From NCBI GenBank assembly GCA_035325995.1, contig DAOKYU010000003.1, positions 294,320-358,319 of the forward strand: a stretch of 64,000 nt of DNA, given 5' to 3'. Positions 40,687-49,041 of this stretch are shown in pieces (positions within the stretch are counted from its first letter, which is position 1; each line of letters starts with the position of its first letter). The notes below the pieces were generated by a model that worked only from the letters and a program-made list of their open reading frames with translations, was not told the DNA's origin and ran no database searches. Source of the DNA: Thermodesulfobacteriota bacterium (lineage in GTDB: Bacteria > Desulfobacterota_D > UBA1144 > Nemesobacterales > UBA2774). A program made the translations under genes and the position numbers.

Positions 40687-42411
40687 CTACCTCGCCCTGA
40701 ACTTTAACCCCGCCTTGTTTCTGTCCCACGTCTTTTCCGTTATCTCTTTAATCTCGGCGACCTTTATCTTCTGTGACGCCGTCATGGGGAACCCGTTTTC
40801 GTAGATTTCTATAAACCTCGGCACCATGAACACGGGGTTTCGCTCCGCCATCCACTTCGAAAATTCTACAGGGTCGAACTCTGCCCCCTTTTCGAGGGTT
40901 ATGTTCAGCTTTATCTCGTCATCCGATACGTCGGGCAGCCTTATGCCGACGGCTATCGCCTCGTGTATACCCTCATAGAGCGAGGCCGCGTCCTGAACGG
41001 CTATGGGATCGACGTTCTCCCCCGAAACCCTTATCCTGCTGAACCTCCCCTGGAAGTAATACCTTCCGTCGATACCCCTCGCGAAGAGGTCGTCCGAGTT
41101 AAAGAAACCGTCGTCGTCGAAGGCCTCCCTCGTTCTCCTCTCGTCCTTGAAGTACTCGTTAAGGGTAGTGTGCGGAATAAGCGGTTTAATAAAAAGGAGC
41201 CCCTTCGCTTCGTCGGGCGGTCTCGGCGATTCGGTCGGGTCCCAGAACGGTCTCATGACCCTGCTCGTGTTCTCGGGGTCCCTGAGCTCGAGGTAATAAC
41301 CCTCCATCGGGTATCCGGAGCCTCCGGGGCGCGTGTCCTCGGGGTCGTTCCAGAGCGCCATACCCATCTCCGTCGAGCCGTATCCGTCTATGACGCGCGT
41401 GTTGAAGCGCTCCTGGAACTCCTTAATCTGCTTCGGCGCCGGTCCCGAGAGAACCATCCTTACCCTGTGCTTCTTGTCCCACTCGCTCGGCTCGGCCGCC
41501 CAGAGATACTCCGAAACAGCGCCCAGCATGTTAACGCAGGTGGCCCCGCATTCGGCCGCCCACTTCCAGAAGTTCGACGCCGAGAAGCGTGGGTAGAATA
41601 CGGCCGACGCGCCCGCGCCGATGGCGGTGAACAGGCACATAACCTGGGCGTTCGCGTGCCCGAGCGTAAGAACGCTCATCAGCACGTCCCCGCTCCTTAC
41701 GCCGTGCTGCTGTATGTATCCCCTGACGGTCAATATAACCCCGCCGTGGTTTCTCGATACGCCCTTCGGCATGCCCGTCGTTCCCGACGTGAACATGCAC
41801 CTCTCAACGTCCGACACCTTCACGTCGAGCCCCGGGTTTTCGCCCGTATATTTATCGAAAACGGAATAGGGCAGGGTCTTTATCCCGCCCACGGACTCCG
41901 GAACCGCGTTCGGGTCTCCCGTGACGAATATATGCTCTAACTTGCCCAGATTCTTTGCTATTTCTTCCAGCATCGGTATGCTCTCGGGGTCTACGACGAG
42001 AGCCTTCATCTCCGAGTAATTTATAATGTACGCGAGCCTGTCGCCCTTCTCGTCCTTGTTTATGGGCACCTGCACCGCGCCCGCCTTGTGTATCGCTATT
42101 ATGGAAATCACGTACTCGGACGAGTTAAGCATGTATATCCCGACCCTGTCGCCCTGCCTCACGTCATAATCCTTTATGAGGCCGTTGGCAACGCGGTTGG
42201 CCCATTCGTTCGTCTCCCTGTAAGTATGGGTATTTATGAGATTCCCGTCCCTGTCCGCCACGCGGAACATGGTCTTGCCGGGGAATTCGGACGCGCCCCG
42301 TTCCAGGTACCTCGTAATGGGAAGCCATTCCGAGGTATCGTCGTAACTTCCGAACGGGAGGTCTCCCTCTCCTATGTATTTCTGGTCACGCGGTTTAAAT
42401 AAAAGCAGCAT
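40687..42411 (-). CDS. AMP-forming acyl-CoA ligase, copy 2
   Basis: A tandem paralogue of the preceding gene: 574 aa, the same MLLLFKPRD start, FTSGTTGMPKGVSRNHGG, DGYGSTEMGMALW and RFSRIRVSGENVDP. The two proteins are alike along their whole length, so the pair is a tandem duplication. They differ in scattered residues, including near the substrate side (e.g. LDTD-type stretches), which may mean split substrate choice. GAGGTG precedes ATG 42411. Each copy has its own consensus promoter. Confidence 0.9.
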   Translation of the reverse strand: MLLLFKPRDQKYIGEGDLPFGSYDDTSEWLPITRYLERGASEFPGKTMFRVADRDGNLINTHTYRETNEWANRVANGLIKDYDVRQGDRVGIYMLNSSEYVISIIAIHKAGAVQVPINKDEKGDRLAYIINYSEMKALVVDPESIPMLEEIAKNLGKLEHIFVTGDPNAVPESVGGIKTLPYSVFDKYTGENPGLDVKVSDVERCMFTSGTTGMPKGVSRNHGGVILTVRGYIQQHGVRSGDVLMSVLTLGHANAQVMCLFTAIGAGASAVFYPRFSASNFWKWAAECGATCVNMLGAVSEYLWAAEPSEWDKKHRVRMVLSGPAPKQIKEFQERFNTRVIDGYGSTEMGMALWNDPEDTRPGGSGYPMEGYYLELRDPENTSRVMRPFWDPTESPRPPDEAKGLLFIKPLIPHTTLNEYFKDERRTREAFDDDGFFNSDDLFARGIDGRYYFQGRFSRIRVSGENVDPIAVQDAASLYEGIHEAIAVGIRLPDVSDDEIKLNITLEKGAEFDPVEFSKWMAERNPVFMVPRFIEIYENGFPMTASQKIKVAEIKEITEKTWDRNKAGLKFRAR

Positions 42412-42445
42412 CGGAATTCACCTCGGTTGATTGAACGGCTTTAGG

Positions 42446-42474
42446 AATATATAAATTACGGCCTGAAATGTCAA
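42446..42474 (-). promoter_or_regulatory. Promoter of acyl-CoA ligase copy 2
   Basis: Minus strand: TTGACA (42469-42474), 17-bp spacer, TATATT (42446-42451), leader about 30 bases with a ribosome site. Confidence 0.65.
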
Positions 42475-42528
42475 ACCGAGGCGCCCCGAGGGGGCATTGT
42501 CAGGTGCGGTTCCAGAGGGGGATACGGG

Positions 42529-43113
42529 TCAGCCCCCGGCTCTTTCCCGTGCAAGGTCTATGAAATTCCGGAGTATGTCCTTGCCGTGCCTGGTGAGTAT
42601 GGATTCAGGATGATACTGCACCCCTTCCATCAGGTGCTCTTTATGCCTTATCCCCATTATCTCCCCTTCGTCTGTCCACGCCGAAACCTCGAAGCCGTCC
42701 GGGAGCGTTCCCTCCTCTATAAGGAGCGAATGGTATCTCGTCGCCTCGAACGGGTTCGGTATATCCTTATATATGCCCTTCTCGTCGTGCCTTATGGGCG
42801 ACGTCTTCCCGTGTAGGAGCCTTCCGGCGCGCACTATCTCCGCCCCGTAGGCGTACGCCATCGACTGGTGCCCGAGGCAAACGCCCAGTATCGGCGTCCT
42901 CCCGGCGAACTCCCTTATCACATCCACCGAAATCCCGGCCTCCCTTGGCGTGCACGGCCCGGGCGAAACGACTATTATCTCGGGGCTCATCCTTCCCACG
43001 TCCTCGAGGCTTATCTTGTCGTTTCTGGCTACGGTAACCTCCTCTCCGAGCTCTGAAAGATAATGGACCAGGTTATAGGTGAAGGAATCGTAGTTGTCTA
43101 TCATCAGTATCAT
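42529..43113 (-). CDS. trpG: Anthranilate synthase glutamine amidotransferase subunit
   Basis: This class I amidotransferase hands ammonia from glutamine to TrpE. The triad is Cys79 (GVCLGHQ), His168 and Glu170 (YHPES). The start MILMIDNYDSFTYNLV is typical. The length is 194 aa. It follows trpE by 18 bases. TrpG and PabA are not separable by sequence alone, and one protein may serve both tryptophan and folate synthesis. Confidence 0.94.
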   Translation of the reverse strand: MILMIDNYDSFTYNLVHYLSELGEEVTVARNDKISLEDVGRMSPEIIVVSPGPCTPREAGISVDVIREFAGRTPILGVCLGHQSMAYAYGAEIVRAGRLLHGKTSPIRHDEKGIYKDIPNPFEATRYHSLLIEEGTLPDGFEVSAWTDEGEIMGIRHKEHLMEGVQYHPESILTRHGKDILRNFIDLARERAGG

Positions 43114-43131
43114 GACATTTCTCCGCCCGGG

Positions 43132-44613
43132 TCAGAGTCCCGACTTGGCGACCTCTATCGCCCTCACGAGCGCCTTCACCTTGTTCACCGTCTCCTGGTA
43201 TTCCTTCTCCGGGTCCGAATCCGCCACAATGCCGGCCCCGGCCTGAACGTAGATCTCGCCGTCCTTTATGACGAAGGTCCTTATGGTTATGCATGTGTCC
43301 ATGTTCCCCGAAAAGCTGAAATACCCCACCGCGCCGCCGTACGCCCCCCTCCGCGAAGGCTCCATCTCCTCTATTATCTCCATCGCGCGCACCTTCGGCG
43401 CCCCCGAGAGCGTCCCCGCCGGGAACGTCGCCTTTATGACGTCGAGCGCGTCCCTGTCCGGGCGGAGTTTCGCGATAACGTTCGACACTATATGCATAAC
43501 GTGCGAATATTTTTCGACGATCATGAGCTCGTCTACCTTCACGGTGCCCGTCTCGGCGATTCTCCCGAGGTCGTTCCTCGCCAGGTCCACGAGCATTATA
43601 TGCTCGGCCCGCTCCTTGGGGTCGGCCAGGAGCTCGTCTTCGAGCTCCGAGTCCTCGGCCTCGTTCTTTCCCCTGGGCCGCGTCCCGGCTATGGGCCTGC
43701 TCTCGACCATCCCGTCCTCTACCCTCACCATCACCTCGGGCGACGATCCTACGAGCGTTTCCGAATCCGTTTTCAGGTAGAACATGTACGGCGAGGGGTT
43801 TAAAATCCTGAGGGCGCGGTAGAGGTCGAACTCGTCCACGTCCAGCTTCGTCTTCCATCTTTGTGATATGACGGCCTGTATTATGTCGCCCGCGTTTATG
43901 TATTCCTTCGTTTTCTCTACGGCCTTCCTGTAGTCCTCGGGCCTGAAGTTCGACACCAGCTCCGTCGCCGTGCCCCCTTCGGACTTGCCGTTCCTCTCGT
44001 AATATTCCCCCGAAGGCTTTCTCAGCCTCCCGATGATCGTATCTATCTTTTCGAGCGCCGCGTCGTATGCATCCCCTGCCTTCCCGGCGTCGGGCACGAA
44101 CGCGTTGCATATGATTTTTATCTTGTGGTTGACATTGTCGAACACGAGCACCGTATCCGTTATCATGAAAAGCGAATCCCAGAGCCCGAGCTCGTCCTTC
44201 CCGGTCTCCGGCAGGTCCTCGAAGAACCTCACCATGTCATAGCAGAAATACCCGACCGCGCCGCCGTGAAACCTCGGAAGTCCTTCCTCGATAACGGGCT
44301 TGTAACGGGACAGAAGCTCCCTCAGGGCTTCCGTCGGGTCGCCGCTCTCCTTCGTCGTTACGCCGTCCTCTATGATCTCGATATCCCGTCCGCGTGACCT
44401 TATAATCACCGAAGGCTCCGCCCCTAAAAAGCTGTACCTTCCCCACTTCTCGCCGCCCTCGACGCTTTCGAGAAGAAAGGCGAAATCGCCCGTCTCTATT
44501 TTTTTGAACGCCGAAACGGGGGTGTCGAAATCGGCGAGCACCTCTCTCCATACGGGGACGAGGTTGCCCTTTTCGAGTTTCTTCCGGAACTCCTCAAATG
44601 TCGGGAAAATCAT
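43132..44613 (-). CDS. trpE: Anthranilate synthase component I
   Basis: TrpE makes anthranilate from chorismate and ammonia, the first tryptophan step. FAFLLESVEGGEKWGRYSFLG is the feedback-binding N-terminal segment; GSSPEVMVRVEDG, RPIAGTRPRG, VDLARNDLGRI and LSGAPKVRAMEII are the chorismate-binding core. ATG 44613 gives 493 aa and is preferred to one at 44649. A TATATT lies 10 bases upstream. No leader peptide or attenuator is visible, and no other trp gene is near. Confidence 0.94.
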   Translation of the reverse strand: MIFPTFEEFRKKLEKGNLVPVWREVLADFDTPVSAFKKIETGDFAFLLESVEGGEKWGRYSFLGAEPSVIIRSRGRDIEIIEDGVTTKESGDPTEALRELLSRYKPVIEEGLPRFHGGAVGYFCYDMVRFFEDLPETGKDELGLWDSLFMITDTVLVFDNVNHKIKIICNAFVPDAGKAGDAYDAALEKIDTIIGRLRKPSGEYYERNGKSEGGTATELVSNFRPEDYRKAVEKTKEYINAGDIIQAVISQRWKTKLDVDEFDLYRALRILNPSPYMFYLKTDSETLVGSSPEVMVRVEDGMVESRPIAGTRPRGKNEAEDSELEDELLADPKERAEHIMLVDLARNDLGRIAETGTVKVDELMIVEKYSHVMHIVSNVIAKLRPDRDALDVIKATFPAGTLSGAPKVRAMEIIEEMEPSRRGAYGGAVGYFSFSGNMDTCITIRTFVIKDGEIYVQAGAGIVADSDPEKEYQETVNKVKALVRAIEVAKSGL

Positions 44614-44796
44614 CGAAACTAAGAATATAAGGCGGCCTGTCAATGTCAAGAAACGGGGGAGAAATACGGCGCTTCTCTACGGTCCCCTTCCGGCGTCCGC
44701 CTCTTGAAAACCGGCCCTATACTTATACGGTCCTTCTTGCCTTTGGGCGAATTTTGGCAATAGTATTAAATCCCCGAAAGCTACAAGGTGCATTCG

Positions 44797-46182
44797 ATGA
44801 AAACTATAAACCCCGGCATATTCCGCGAATACGATATTAGAGGCATAGTAGACGCCGACCTCGACGAAGGGGTATACGAGACGATAGGCAAAGCGTTCGG
44901 CACGTACGTAAAGGACCACGGCGGAAAGGTCCTGTCCCTCGGCCGCGACTGCCGGCTGAGCTCGCCCGGCTATGCCCGCGCGATGACGAGGGGCATAACC
45001 TCTACGGGCATAGACGTCGTGGATATAGGCATGGTAACGACGCCCATGCTCTACTTCTCCCTCTACAACCTCCCCGTAGACGGCGGCGTCATGATAACCG
45101 CGAGCCACAACCCCGGGGAATATAACGGCGTAAAGCTCTGCCTCGGCCGGGACTCCGTCTTCGGAGAAGAGATTCAAAAGATAAGGGAAATCGCCGACGG
45201 GGGCGAATTCCACACCGGGGCCGGAACGGCGGCCGAAACATCTATAGAAGAAAAGTACGTCGAGTTCTTAAAATCCAACGTCGAGATAAAGCCCGGCCTC
45301 CGCCTGGCCGTCGATTACGGGAACGGCATGGTCGGTGTCATAGGCCCCCGTGTGTTCAGGGAGTTCGGCTGCGACGTGAAAGAGCTCTACGTCACCCCCG
45401 ACGGCACGTTCCCGAACCACCATCCCGACCCGACGGTCGAGGAGAACGTCGCCGAGCTCGCCGAAACGGTCACACGCGAGGGTTTTCGTCTCGGTATCGG
45501 TTTCGACGGCGACGGCGACAGGGTAGGGGTCATCGACGGTGATGGCCGAATAATCTGGGGCGACATGCTCGTCCTCGTATACGCGAGGGACGTCCTCTCC
45601 CGCAAGAAAGGGGCGGAGGTGATCGGCGACGTCAAATGCTCGAACCGCCTCTTCGAGGGTATCGAGGCGGCGGGCGGAAAGCCCGTAATGTGGAAGACCG
45701 GCCACTCCCTCATCAAGAACAAGATGAAGAAGGACGGCGCGGCGCTCGCGGGCGAGATGAGCGGCCATATATTCTTCGCCGACAAGTTCTTCGGGTACGA
45801 CGACGCCCTATACGCCGCCCTCCGCCTGCTCGAAATAATCTCCTCCACGGGAAAGACGATCCCCCGGCTCCTCGAAGGCGTGCCGCCCGCTGTATCGACT
45901 CCGGAAATAAGGGTCGATTGCCCCGAGGCGATAAAATTCCCCGCCGTCGAGCTCGTAAGGAAAAAGCTCGGTGAGAAATACAGGGTAATCGACATAGACG
46001 GGGCGCGTATAGAATTCCCCGACGGGTGGGGGCTCATTAGGGCGTCCAACACACAGCCGGCGCTCGTTCTCAGGTTCGAGGCCCGGAGCGAGGAGAGGGT
46101 GGACGAGATTCGCTCGATTATCGAGCAGGCGCTCGCTTCGGCCATGAAAGAATTATCTCAGGCGGGATTGGAACGGATGTGA
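44797..46182 (+). CDS. manB: Phosphomannomutase / phosphoglucomutase
   Basis: A four-domain alpha-D-phosphohexomutase that interconverts hexose 1- and 6-phosphates for surface sugars. The catalytic phosphoserine is Ser103 in ITASHNP, the metal loop is FDGDGDR (about 235-241), sugar recognition is GEMSGH, and the phosphate-binding RASNTQPALVLRFEA is near the end. At 461 aa it matches AlgC/ManB. AAGGTG precedes ATG 44797; promoter TTGCCT-18-TAGTAT (44737-44766). Confidence 0.93.
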   Translation: MKTINPGIFREYDIRGIVDADLDEGVYETIGKAFGTYVKDHGGKVLSLGRDCRLSSPGYARAMTRGITSTGIDVVDIGMVTTPMLYFSLYNLPVDGGVMITASHNPGEYNGVKLCLGRDSVFGEEIQKIREIADGGEFHTGAGTAAETSIEEKYVEFLKSNVEIKPGLRLAVDYGNGMVGVIGPRVFREFGCDVKELYVTPDGTFPNHHPDPTVEENVAELAETVTREGFRLGIGFDGDGDRVGVIDGDGRIIWGDMLVLVYARDVLSRKKGAEVIGDVKCSNRLFEGIEAAGGKPVMWKTGHSLIKNKMKKDGAALAGEMSGHIFFADKFFGYDDALYAALRLLEIISSTGKTIPRLLEGVPPAVSTPEIRVDCPEAIKFPAVELVRKKLGEKYRVIDIDGARIEFPDGWGLIRASNTQPALVLRFEARSEERVDEIRSIIEQALASAMKELSQAGLERM

Positions 46183-46214
46183 CGTAAAATAATCAGTCCT
46201 GAATCTTACGGGAA

Positions 46215-46900
46215 TCCGCTCTTTTTGCTTTGTAGTCATCCTTGTATCTGAACTACGATTCCGAGCGAACGAGGAATCACCACCCATCTGTCATTCCCGA
46301 ATGCATCATCGGTAATCCAGCCTTTGCCTTTTCAGTTAAAGGGTTCATTGAATCTCTAAACCTGACCCTAATCAATACCCAGCCTACACCCTCGGACCAA
46401 TCAATATATTGCAAGCTTCACAAGAAGCGCAGCAATACCCCTCCGGGCCGTCAAAATTGGGCGTTAAAAAAATCGAGCTTATGAACGTTAAAAATCCGAA
46501 CAGGGGATGGGGGAGGTTGAGGATTTAGTGAAAAAGCGATGATTTTTAGCCCAATTGCACGCCACGCGTGCACGAATCCGAAGTAGCGGAGACCTTGCCA
46601 TTGCCACCAGACGCACTTCAAGTGACTTTAGCAGCTTCGTTGCTATATCGAAAAAACACACTACGTGTGCGGCCCGTGACTTTTGCTACTTTTGGTCAGC
46701 CAAAAGTAGAGAACCCTTACTCCCCACCTGCCAGCCAGTTTCCGAACATCCACCCCGCCTCCAAGTCTGCAGCTTAGGGTTTGGTCGTCTCGCTTGTCGG
46801 GGCGAAGCCTCAGCGTAGCCTGATAGCCATCGTATCGGTCGAAGCTTCAGCGAAATCCGAGGCGGAGTCCGAAGCATGCGTAGTCGGGGGTGAGTGGGAT
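46215..46900. repeat. Gene-free block with mosaic repeats, locus C
   Basis: No convincing gene lies between the mutase and the 75-aa gene. A TCATTCCCGA...TCGGTAATCCAG element is at 46290-46320. A module at 46406-46556 matches locus B and continues at 46678-46715, so about 120 bp (46557-46677) interrupt it. The start of that insert (46557-46581) recurs exactly at 58271-58295. The remainder to 46900 is unexplained. Confidence 0.75.
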
Positions 46901-46921
46901 TAATCTTTTATCCGACGGACC

Positions 46922-47149
46922 TCAGATGACGTTCTCCAGAACGTCCCTGTCCTGGGCCTGGTTCTTTAAAGAGTAGTAAATCCGCTCGAATTCCTGGCGC
47001 GGTATTACGCCTTTCTGGAAGAGTGCTCCGACGAGGGTCCAGGTAAAGCTCCTGTCGTCTATCTCCACCCCGCTCTTTTTCAGGATAACCAGGATCGCGT
47101 CCACGGCCTCCTGCGCAGAGAACTCCCCGTACTCGTCCCTGAAATTCAT
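46922..47149 (-). CDS. Hypothetical protein, 75 aa
   Basis: A small, acidic, helical protein (EFSAQEAVDAILVILKKSGVEIDD, then WTLVGALFQKGVIPRQEFERIYYSL). No family is recognised. The ATG at 47149 has GGAGGG ahead, and a consensus promoter stands upstream. It may be a regulator or adaptor, but there is no motif to say so. Confidence 0.65.
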   Translation of the reverse strand: MNFRDEYGEFSAQEAVDAILVILKKSGVEIDDRSFTWTLVGALFQKGVIPRQEFERIYYSLKNQAQDRDVLENVI

Positions 47150-47198
47150 CACCCGACCCTCCTTTGCATAGCCTCAGGCATTCTCCCTTGCAATTGGT

Positions 47199-47227
47199 TT
47201 ATATAACGTTTGGATAGTAATGTCAAG
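47199..47227 (-). promoter_or_regulatory. Promoter of the 75-aa gene
   Basis: Minus strand: TTGACA (47222-47227), 17-bp spacer, TATAAA (47199-47204), followed by a leader of about 45 bases. Confidence 0.65.
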
Positions 47228-47332
47228 GAGATAAATATGCGAAAGCGCCTTGTTCAGGCCGTAAAACGGGTGGATAAAGGGATAATTCTTCCTGATAGCC
47301 GCGCGGCCGAAACGCTGTAGAGGAGGCCTCTT

Positions 47333-48493
47333 CTACGCGCCCGGCCGCCCGGCCGCCCGGAGCGCGTTCAATTCTTCCAAAAGCGCCTCCAGGCTCTCTG
47401 TTTCTATTTCGTACTTTTCCGAAATCCTTCTCAGCTCGCCGGGCGAAAGCTCCGCCGCCGGGGCCGCGCCGTCCCTCATCCGGGCTTCGGGCTCCCATCC
47501 CTCGCTCCTCAGCTCCAGCCGCGCGATGTCCCACCTCGAATAATGCCCGAGCGAGTCGAATACGGCCTTTACGGCCTTTATCTGGTTCGCGTAACATTCG
47601 GCGTATAGTATTGCGTCCTTCTCGAAACTGGGCTCGGCCAGGTATCTGCCGGCGGGGTTCACTATCGAGCTTCCCCCGCAGGCCCATCCGTAATTTATAT
47701 GATCGCCGTCCCTTATGTAATGCCACTTCTCCGAAAAATCGTCCGAATCCAGGTACCCGCATCCGCTCAAAACGAACGCCCCCGCCTCGAACGCGTGAAC
47801 CTTGATCAGCGACTGGAGGTTGCACATCGCCCCCCCGGGGCTCGTGTCCGGGTCGAGGAGGCTTTCGGTCCCCCTCTTCCAGTTCCCCGGCCAGACGGCC
47901 ACGTGAAAGTCCTCGCCCCTGTGTATCATGGCCGCACGGAGCAGCGTCATGTGGTTCTCCCAGCATATGAGCCCGCCGATGCGCCCTATGTCCGTATCGA
48001 AAACCCTTATGTCGCTTCCGTCCCCCTTTCCCCAATAGAGCCTCTCGGTATAGGTCGGCATCGTCTTCCTGTGCCTTCCCAGCACCTCTCCGTCCTTTCC
48101 GATGAAAAGGAGCGTATTGTAAACGGTCCTGCTCCCCGGCCTGTCGTCGAGCTCGTTACACCCCATGACGACGTAAGCCCCCGCCTCCTTCGCGGCCTCC
48201 CCGAGCGCCCTCGTGTCCTCGCCCGGTATGGAAATGGAGTTATCCTGAAGGGCTATCATGTAGTCCGTCCATTCGTGGGCCGGCGTTTCGTATCCGACGG
48301 TATAGTAGGCGGGATATACGGGGATGAAGGCTTCGGAGAACGCGACCAGCTCGGCCCTGTTTCTCCCGGCCTCCCTTATGAGGGCGCACGCCTTCTCTAC
48401 CGTCCTCTCCCTGTCCATGAAGACAGGCGACGCCTGAACTACGGCTACCTTTACGCTTTCCCGCCCGCCGAGGGGCCTGTTTGTCGCTTCCAT
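47333..48493 (-). CDS. Nitrilase (carbon-nitrogen hydrolase), copy 2
   Basis: The triad is Glu54 (AFSEAFIPVYP), Lys143 (HRKTMPTYTER) and Cys177 (GGLICWENHM). The TYTERLYWGKGDG stretch after the Lys is the pattern of aliphatic or cyanide-type nitrilases. At 386 aa it is longer than copy 1, and the two differ throughout, so this is not a recent duplicate. It starts 11 bases after the stop of the 132-aa gene at 48504 and may be co-transcribed with it. The substrate is unknown. Confidence 0.9.
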   Translation of the reverse strand: MEATNRPLGGRESVKVAVVQASPVFMDRERTVEKACALIREAGRNRAELVAFSEAFIPVYPAYYTVGYETPAHEWTDYMIALQDNSISIPGEDTRALGEAAKEAGAYVVMGCNELDDRPGSRTVYNTLLFIGKDGEVLGRHRKTMPTYTERLYWGKGDGSDIRVFDTDIGRIGGLICWENHMTLLRAAMIHRGEDFHVAVWPGNWKRGTESLLDPDTSPGGAMCNLQSLIKVHAFEAGAFVLSGCGYLDSDDFSEKWHYIRDGDHINYGWACGGSSIVNPAGRYLAEPSFEKDAILYAECYANQIKAVKAVFDSLGHYSRWDIARLELRSEGWEPEARMRDGAAPAAELSPGELRRISEKYEIETESLEALLEELNALRAAGRPGA

Positions 48494-48503
48494 TCCCTGC
48501 TCC

Positions 48504-48902
48504 TCACGGTGTGACTATCGATCCGCCGCCCGAAGGGCCGCCCTGTCCCGACATCTGCTCCTGGGTCTTGAGGGCCCTTCTCTCGATGAGGCTTAAAAGC
48601 TTGTTCTTGAAGTCCTCTTCGTAGGCGCATACCGAAGGTATTATATACCCGAGAAGGGCGATCTGAAGAAAGTACTCCGTATTGGCCCTCAGGTAATCGT
48701 CCTCCAGCTTGTTGCCGTAAACCTGCGACAGGTTCGTATATATGTTGTGCCCGAGCTCGCCCGAAACCTCCGTTATGCTCTTGAGCCCGCCCGACTGCTG
48801 GTTATACGAAACGCCCAGGTTAAAGGCCATGAGTATAGAGCTCTGGAGCTGGGTCAGCTCCTGCATCTGTCCCGCTCCCTGTGGGTTTCCCTCGTCAGAC
48901 AT
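48504..48902 (-). CDS. Hypothetical protein, 132 aa
   Basis: ATG 48902 has GGAGGGAG ahead. The protein has a polar, Gln-rich start, a helical middle (LQSSILMAFNLGVSYNQQSG) with SGELGHNIYTNLSQVYG, and a Gly-rich tail (QMSGQGGPSGGGSIVTP). No domain is known to me. It lies directly upstream of nitrilase copy 2, so it may be a companion, which is inference. Confidence 0.6.
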   Translation of the reverse strand: MSDEGNPQGAGQMQELTQLQSSILMAFNLGVSYNQQSGGLKSITEVSGELGHNIYTNLSQVYGNKLEDDYLRANTEYFLQIALLGYIIPSVCAYEEDFKNKLLSLIERRALKTQEQMSGQGGPSGGGSIVTP

Positions 48903-49041
48903 ATGTCTCCCTCCTGTGATTTTGAAGCTTATTCTAACACATATCGGGTTTAAAGCCGAAAGGCGGTCCCCGCCCGGCGCCATATTTTATTTGCGTTGGG
49001 ATTTTCGAAGGTGTAAAAGTATAGATAACGGAGGTAAATCC

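Noticed and set aside
46555..46877. Several overlapping open frames of 60-90 codons in the repeat block
   Set aside because: They run through repeat modules shared with other loci, carry no ribosome sites and match no family.
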